NCBI GenBank assembly: GCA_911728435.2
Contig: OU452201.1
Span: 14,384,001-14,448,000 of the forward strand
Reading direction: 5' to 3'
Length of the DNA stretch: 64,000 bases
From: Apoderus coryli
Lineage: Eukaryota; Arthropoda; Insecta; Coleoptera; Attelabidae
The notes beneath the pieces are model-generated. The model was not told the DNA's origin. It made no database searches and saw only the letters and a program-made list of their open reading frames with translations. Below, piece by piece: positions 58,400 to 64,000 of the stretch. The first letter of the stretch is position 1; the number at the start of each line of letters is the position of its first letter. Made by a program: the position numbers and the translations under genes.

Positions 58400-58925
58400 A
58401 GACACCCAGTTACGAATCTGTACAAACCGGTACACAATACAAATGTACTAAGCTAGGTACAATAATAAGCCAGACGGACAGAAACTATAAAAAGGATAAG
58501 TAATTAAATCAGTAAGTGTTTCCAAGGCTTTTAAATAAAAACATTTTGTAATAAAAATTTGTTTCCATACAAGGTGGAACTTTTTTATAGGAAAACTACT
58601 CGTTCTCATATTAAGAAAAGTTTATATAAATTTTTTCTAATAATAACGATTTTTTAAACCAGTATTAGAATTTTATCAACCAGCAAATGATATGATAATT
58701 TAATATGATGTAGCACGAATGGAATTAGTATGTATGTATGGTGGAGCAAATGAACAAAATGGATGTCAATTGTACTACTTAGTCTAACAAAAACCCATCA
58801 GCATCATAATACATATTAAATAGTCTTAAAACTTTATTAGAAAAATATGATATACAAAAAGAAAATTATACCAAAATATGTAATTGTAATTTTAATTAAA
58901 TTTTAATAATTCAAATATTTTCCGT
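58400..58925. other. AT-rich intergenic DNA
   Basis: No gene was recognised; the stretch may include flank of the element ending at 59085. Confidence 0.4.
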
Positions 58926-58989
58926 AGGATGACTTCAATAGAAATTTAATGGAACATTTTATGTCTTAGCGTTGTGTTTGTTCGATTGT

Positions 58990-59085
58990 TGACATGCCAC
59001 TGATGATGGGACTGGTCTAGTCCCGAAACATGTATGGCCGATAGTTTCAATTAAATTTATTTTGTGGAGATTCGACTTTCATTTA
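58990..59085 (+). mobile_element. Short retroelement terminus with hammerhead-like stem-loop, copy 2
   Basis: CTGATGA (59000-59006) is followed by T and then a perfect six-pair stem GGGACT/AGTCCC (59008-59013 with 59019-59024). Next come GAAACATGTATGG and, after about 10 bases, ATTAAATTTATTTTGTGGAG and GACTTTCATTT. The blocks and their spacing match 19861-19968, and ACATGTATGG also matches 45037-45046. This is the best-preserved member of the stem-loop family in the window. A further decayed copy of the downstream block (AAGTTTATTTGGTGAAGG, GACTTTCATTTA) lies at 59873-59906. Confidence 0.65.
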
Positions 59086-59089
59086 AACA

Positions 59090-60095
59090 CTAAAATACAT
59101 ATTAAGATATTCTAAATATTACTGCAATAATTCTCATTAATATCCTATAATCTTTTTATACATCCCTACTCGCATACGCATATTTATTCATATTCTCATT
59201 TTATTACCTAATCCTATTTCTTGTCTCCGTCATTTGTTTTTGAAAATTCATCTTTAAGGAAGTTTCGCCTTGTGGAAATGAGAACCCTTGGAGCAGCCAC
59301 ATTATTTAACTTTCATATTATATATAAACTGTGTATAGTTTAACAAAAGGGAACTAAACTACATACAACAATATCCATCCAACCCTGTGTGCGTTGTGTG
59401 TGCTTCCTACATTCTGCCATTTACCCTCTTTTGTCTTGTTTAATTTAAAATTCAAATTTATACTTAACGTAAGTAAGTTTAGCGGGCTCTAGCTATAATT
59501 GTATACTTTATGGAATTTATCCGTTAATAGATTCAAATGATTATAGACTGAAATACGTTAACCCCTGTGGTAGAATAGAGATTATGATAATGGAAAATTT
59601 ACACAAATCTTTTTACTACAAATGTTTGCTAAAAATGATTTTATAATGCTAAATAGGTCTATACCTAATTATTCTGCCAGGCAATACTGCTATTCCAGAC
59701 TCGCTGTTTTACTTCAACAAATTATTATCTAAAACGTACTTGCTAATGTTTTAAAGTTATATCGAAATATGATGGAAAAGTAAATAAAACAATCCTTTTG
59801 TTCTAATGTAAAATAAAATATAAATAACTTTTCTTAAAAATATCAAAATGTACCACAGATGATTGATTCTAATAAGTTTATTTGGTGAAGGTAAGACTTT
59901 CATTTATGTACAATGAGTACTGTGAATTGTTAAAAAGGATACCATAGATGTACTTACTCTGGGATACTTGGTTTAATTAAGGCTGTTTGATCAGACTCCA
60001 AATATAGGTATAAGGCATTCATGATTGTGCACTTATTTCTTAATCGATTTGAAAAATTCTTTTTGGATCATAGAGAGAACACTTTAACAGAGGTT
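59090..60095. other. AT-rich intergenic DNA
   Basis: No gene was recognised. It contains the decayed repeat block at about 59873-59906. Confidence 0.5.
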
Positions 60096-60099
60096 TATA

Positions 60100-60176
60100 T
60101 AGGAATAAAAAAAAATTTCTTAGCAATTTATATTAACTTCAAAATAAATTTTTAAGAAATTTTATTTTTATTCCTA
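60100..60176. repeat. AT-rich inverted repeat
   Basis: A 23-base arm at 60100-60122 (starting TAGGAATAAAAA) is inverted at 60153-60176 (ending TTTTTATTCCTA), nearly perfectly, around a 30-base loop. It lies just upstream of the LINE and could be a small MITE or a structured insertion site. Confidence 0.65.
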
Positions 60177-60183
60177 TTTTTTT

Positions 60184-60207
60184 GTTGAAACTAACGTTGA
60201 AACTAAC
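60184..60207. repeat. 12-bp tandem duplication at the LINE 5' side
   Basis: GTTGAAACTAAC occurs twice in direct succession. It marks a plausible 5' boundary region of the LINE; whether it is a target-site effect cannot be tested without the 3' end. Confidence 0.5.
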
Positions 60208-60361
60208 GCACGTGTTTTATTGTCGTGCTAAAATAAGTGCATTTAGTGTATGTTGGAGAGTCCCAATTTTTATCGGACTTTTTTTGTGTGTCTGGATTAA
60301 TTGTTATCTTGACGCTTGTTCGCTTTTTATTGTGTGGATTGCATCGCTAGTGCTCTAAACA
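60208..60361 (+). promoter_or_regulatory. Probable 5' UTR and internal promoter region of the LINE
   Basis: Composition changes here from AT-rich to mixed, and the sequence runs without a break into ORF1. There is no TATA box at a useful distance, as expected for LINEs that use internal promoters. The exact 5' end is not defined. Confidence 0.4.
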
Positions 60362-61462
60362 ATGAATGGTGAGTGTGCACAATGCAGTAAAACTATCTCT
60401 CAGTTGAAATCCGCAATTTCTTGTGCGGGTTTTTGCGGCCGTAGTTATCATTTTTCATGTACGAAGATACCTATTGATGCCTTGAAGTACCTAAACATCG
60501 CCGGTGTATACTGGTACTGTACTATCTGCGCCAAACACAGAGATGACTTTGTTGCTGTTGTTAATACGAAGTTGGAAGCTAAGATCGATAATGTTTTAAG
60601 CCAAGTGACTGGGGCTGTTCACAGTGTTGCTCGGGAGATTATTGATGCTGCTAAAATCAGGCTTGAGACGCGCGACAGTGCGTCTACGTCTGGTCATCTG
60701 ACCGGGTCATATGCCGCAGCTGTGAAAAGTTCAATGATTGCTATTAAGCCGAAAATTGGAGACCAGTCTAATGCGGCCACCAAGGCTGAGATTGCACAGA
60801 ATATTAATCCATCGGAACTAAATCTTCAAATATCTAAAGTAAAGAACATTAGCAATGGTGGTATTTTGATAGGGTGCGGGAATTCTTGTGATTCCGAGAC
60901 ATTGAAGTCTGTTGCGGTTCAGAAATTATCAGCTGCTTATGACATACTGGAGGTTAAAACAAGAAATCCTAGAATCAAGATAGTTGGTCTAAGTGCAACT
61001 TACGCCAATGATGAGTTGGCGCGAGTGCTCAAGAGTCAAAATTCTCTATTGAAGAACTCAGATTGCAGAGTTATTAAGATATGGCCTACTAAAAATAGAG
61101 TCAATGTGTTCCAGGCTGTTTTGGATGTCGATGTGGTCACATATCGGGGCATCATGGGGATGCGGCGTTTGTATGTGAACTTGGATGAGTGTATTGTGTA
61201 TGATGCAATAGATCTTAAAATTTGTTATAAGTGCTGTGGTTTCAATCACATATCCAAAAATTGTAAAAGTAACATTGTTCGGTGTGTAAAATGCTCTCTG
61301 AGTCACTATATGTCTGAATGTACATCTCAAACCCTTAAATGCATACATTGTACTAACGCCAAATATTCGAATTCTGAGCATGCTGTTTTTGATACTAAAC
61401 TTTGTCCATTTTACAAGCAAAAGGCTGACGAATTTAAGCGTACACTTTTACCATCCATGTAG
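60362..61462 (+). CDS. LINE ORF1: PHD finger plus zinc-knuckle nucleic-acid-binding protein
   Basis: An uninterrupted frame of 366 codons starts at ATG 60362. Residues 5-56 form a C4HC3 PHD-type finger (C5, C8, C21, C25, H30, C33, C53, C56, with W51 two before C53). A helical stretch follows (about 65-115), then a mixed alpha/beta region (about 155-285) at the place of the RRM-like or PRE domain. Zinc knuckles come next: C288-x2-C291-x4-H296-x4-C301, C308-x2-C311-x3-H315-x4-C320, and a third Cys/His cluster C327, C330, H340, C348. ORF1 proteins coat the LINE RNA. PHD plus knuckles is known in CR1/jockey-group elements. The ORF ends in UAG, in frame with ORF2. Confidence 0.9.
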   Translation: MNGECAQCSKTISQLKSAISCAGFCGRSYHFSCTKIPIDALKYLNIAGVYWYCTICAKHRDDFVAVVNTKLEAKIDNVLSQVTGAVHSVAREIIDAAKIRLETRDSASTSGHLTGSYAAAVKSSMIAIKPKIGDQSNAATKAEIAQNINPSELNLQISKVKNISNGGILIGCGNSCDSETLKSVAVQKLSAAYDILEVKTRNPRIKIVGLSATYANDELARVLKSQNSLLKNSDCRVIKIWPTKNRVNVFQAVLDVDVVTYRGIMGMRRLYVNLDECIVYDAIDLKICYKCCGFNHISKNCKSNIVRCVKCSLSHYMSECTSQTLKCIHCTNAKYSNSEHAVFDTKLCPFYKQKADEFKRTLLPSM

Positions 61463-61468
61463 CAATCA
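61457..61468 (+). promoter_or_regulatory. Candidate UAG readthrough signal between ORF1 and ORF2
   Basis: The codons are AUG UAG CAA UCA. UAG followed by CAAUCA satisfies the CARYYA consensus first defined for the tobacco mosaic virus leaky stop. The frame is open on both sides: 366 codons before and 846 codons after to the window end. No AUG lies in frame between the stop and the first endonuclease motif (QNVRG at 61556). Confidence 0.6.
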
Positions 61469-64000
61469 GTTGTTGGTGCGGACGGTATTAGCCCATCTAT
61501 CGGCGGTATTTCTCATTCTGATGCTACCAATGATACAGTATTTAAAATATATTATCAGAATGTGCGGGGATTAAGAACCAAAACGGGCTTGGTCTATAAT
61601 TCCACTTTTGCCTCGAATTATGATATTTTAGCCCTTAGTGAGACTTGGTTGGATGCTTCCATTTTAGATGCGGAAATGTTTGGTGGTGAGTTTCAGGTTT
61701 TTAGAGCGGACCGTGATTTTGTTGCCACGGGAACTTCTCGGGGGGGTGGCGTATTGTTTGCATTATCGGACAGGATTAGCGCTAATTTATGTGATTTTCA
61801 TTCTTCTGTTCCGGGCATTGATGCATTGCTTATCAGGGTTGCAGTCAATGGTGTGACTACTTATATTATGGTGGTCTATATTCCCCCGGCTCTCCCTATT
61901 TCATCATATCAACTCTTCTTTGATGACCTCATAAACTCCGAGCACATCCTTAATGATGGTAAACTCATATTATTGGGTGATTTTAATATTCCCTCTTATG
62001 TACAGTTCTTATCGAATAAGTTTTTGAATAATTACATTATGGCATTTAATAATGCCTGTGAATTTTTGGATATAAAAAATTTTAACCATGTCTTAAATTC
62101 TGATGGCAGGTTGTTAGATCTTGTTCTGAGTAGATTTGATCTTGATGTGTCGCGTTCTGAAGATCCTGTGGTGCCTGTTGATCCCCATCATCCTCCACTT
62201 TATATTGAATTATCTTCGAAGTGCGTCGTGAGGGGACTAAACGCCGACAGTCTGAAGCCATCTTATAATTTCAAAAAAGCTAACTTTATTTCTTTGTACA
62301 ATTTGCTCATCGCGGCGGACTTCACGTGCATAGATGATTGTGTCAATGTGAATGATGCGTGTGATCTATTTTATTCAGTTCTTAATAAGATATTCAATGA
62401 AACTGTTCCTATAACATACGCAAGACATTGTACATATCCTCCTTGGTTTACAAATGATATTATATATAATATTAAGCTGAAATCTAAAGTTTGGAAAAGG
62501 TATAGACGGACAGGGCTGGATAGTTGTCTGGATGAGTTTAGGACTATTAGGCATTATGTGAAGTCTGCAATTGATAAATCGTATGTTGATTATTTGAGGG
62601 AAACAGAGGCTCAGATTCAGTTGAACCCAAATAAATTTTGGTCTTTTATAAGCAATCATAGACATACTGGCCGCTTACCTAATAAAATGACATATAATAA
62701 CATTGAACTCGCCGATCCTCTAGAAATGGTTAATTCTTTTGCCGATTATTTTCAAAGATCATATATGCGGTCGGCTCCATTTTCTTGGGATTCCGCAAGA
62801 AACTGCGATTTACAGCAGCTTCAAATTAGAGAGATTGGTGAAGATGATGTTTTCAGAGCACTTAAATCGTTTAAAGCTAGACATACTTCGGGTCCGGATG
62901 GTGTGCCTGCCTTTGTCGTCAAGGACTGTGCCTCAGTCTTTGCTAAACCGATTTCAACTATATTTAATCTGTCATTGAAATATAATGAGTTTCCTAATTT
63001 TTGGAAACTGTCTAGGATGAGCCCCATCTTCAAAAAAGGTGATAGGCAGGATATTGGAAACTACCGGCCTATTGCTATACAATCGAATTTTGCCAAGTGT
63101 TTTGAGATCGTGTTGCATGAAGTTTTGTTTAATCATGTCAAGCGGCTCATCACGCCTATTCAGCACGGATTTTTTCCTGGCCGATCCACTGCTACTAATC
63201 TCGTTATTTTGAGCCAGTTTTTGGCAGAAAGCTTGGATAGCGGGGGTCAGGTTGACGTTATTTATACGGATTTTACCAAAGCCTTTGACAGGCTTGACCA
63301 CGGAATTCTGCTGCAAAAGCTTTCGGAATTTGGTTTATCTGTGGATCTTTTAAAATTTGTGTCTACTTATCTCCATGAACGTAAATTGTATGTGGAGTAC
63401 CGTGGTTTCAAGTCCGGTATTATCCGTGCAACATCTGGAGTGCCGCAGGGTTCTGTGTTGGGTCCCCTCTTATTTATGTGTTTTATTAATGACATTGTTA
63501 ATGACGTGAAATGTCGCTCCCTACTCTTTGCTGATGATTTTAAGGTTTATTCACTGATTACCTCAGCTTCTGACTGTCTTCAATTGCAGAATGATCTGAA
63601 TGTCCTGCTTGACTGGTGCATTCAGAACAGGCTTGCCCTTAATTTGGATAAGTGTTGTTCTGTAACTTTTACTCGTAAGGTAAATCCAATAAAATTTGTG
63701 TATAACATTGACTCTGTTCCGCTTAAAATATGCGATGAGGTTAAGGATCTGGGGGTGCTCTTTGACGCTAAACTTAGTTTTGTGGGGCATGTGATTGATG
63801 TGGTTTCGTCTTCCTATAAGAGTCTGGGTTTTGTTATGAGAAATACAAAGCATTTTGTGTCACCTAAAACTCTTATTTTACTGTATAATTCCTTCGTTAG
63901 ATCGAAATTGGAATATGCGTCTGTTGTGTGGAGTCCTGGTTATGCGTTGCACTCGAATAGCTTAGAGAGGATTCAGCGAAGATTTGTGAAATACTTGTGG
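61463..64000 (+). CDS. LINE ORF2: APE endonuclease and reverse transcriptase, cut by the window end
   Basis: The frame is open for 846 codons from the base after the ORF1 stop to the end of the window. The endonuclease is complete: QNVRGL (61556), SETWLD (61637), RADRD and GGGVLF, LLGDFN (about 61970), and DPHHPPL (62180) as the terminal HH box. The RT carries SGPDGVP (about 62890), FKKGDRQDIGNYRPI (about 63030), YTDFTKAFDRLDH with catalytic Asp (about 63260), GVPQGSVLGPLLF (63437) and FADD (63527-63538). The thumb EYASVVWSPG is reached before the cut. All catalytic residues are present with no stop or frameshift, so this copy may be active. Clade is probably jockey/CR1 group. Small frames on both strands inside it are shadows. 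Confidence 0.92.

Noticed and set aside
61058..61420. Minus-strand frame of 120 codons inside LINE ORF1
   Set aside because: Antisense shadow of an intact zinc-knuckle ORF; no motif of its own.
1..64000. CRISPR array or bacterial operon
   Set aside because: No regularly spaced identical repeats with unique spacers and no clustered prokaryotic genes. The one strict-period array (28967-29295) is a contiguous minisatellite without spacers.

Overview
The window looks like an AT-rich, non-coding stretch of an insect (at least arthropod) nuclear genome. The grounds are spliced exons with GT/AG borders, no operons, and a dense layer of decayed insect-type transposable elements: non-LTR retrotransposons with and without RNase H, a Penelope-like element, a BEL/Pao-like LTR, fold-back elements and tRNA-derived SINEs. 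Most of the 64 kb carries no gene. Nearly all short open frames in it are chance frames in AT-rich DNA.

Host-gene candidates are few. One is a leucine-rich-repeat C-terminal (LRRCT) exon at 41500-41816 (+). Another is a possible signal-peptide first exon at 53420-53543 (+). The third is a two-exon THAP-domain protein at 38173-39331 (-), interrupted by a one-base frameshift at an A8 run.

Layout: 1.4-2.4 kb, long inverted repeat with a transposase tail. 5.3 kb, non-LTR RT scrap. 6.1-6.9 kb, GC-rich fold-back element. 7.9-8.6 kb, BEL/Pao-like LTR plus broken gag-like frame. 11.5 and 19.9 kb, hammerhead-like stem-loops. 21.4 kb, tRNA-like SINE. 27.3 kb, unidentified open frame. 27.7-28.6 kb, jockey-like LINE relic. 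28.97-29.30 kb, 65-bp tandem array. 30.9-32.7 kb, Penelope-like element whose RT frame stops just before the expected GIY-YIG domain and runs into a tRNA-like module. 36.3 and 39.5-40.3 kb, LINE relics. 38-39.4 kb, THAP gene. 41.5 kb, LRR exon. 54.3-54.7 kb, LINE RT C-terminus. 56.4-56.75 kb, further copies of the tRNA-like module. 58.2 kb, LINE RNase H relic. 59.0 kb, another hammerhead-like terminus. 60.2-64.0 kb, a young LINE.

The young LINE is the only intact system. ORF1 (PHD finger, then zinc knuckles) and ORF2 (endonuclease plus RT, open to the window end) lie in the same reading frame. They are separated by a single UAG followed by CAAUCA, which fits the CARYYA stop-codon readthrough consensus. 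ORF2 has no AUG before its endonuclease domain. Readthrough of ORF1 into ORF2 is therefore the simplest reading and is the most interesting observation here. All family assignments come from motifs read by eye; no database was searched.
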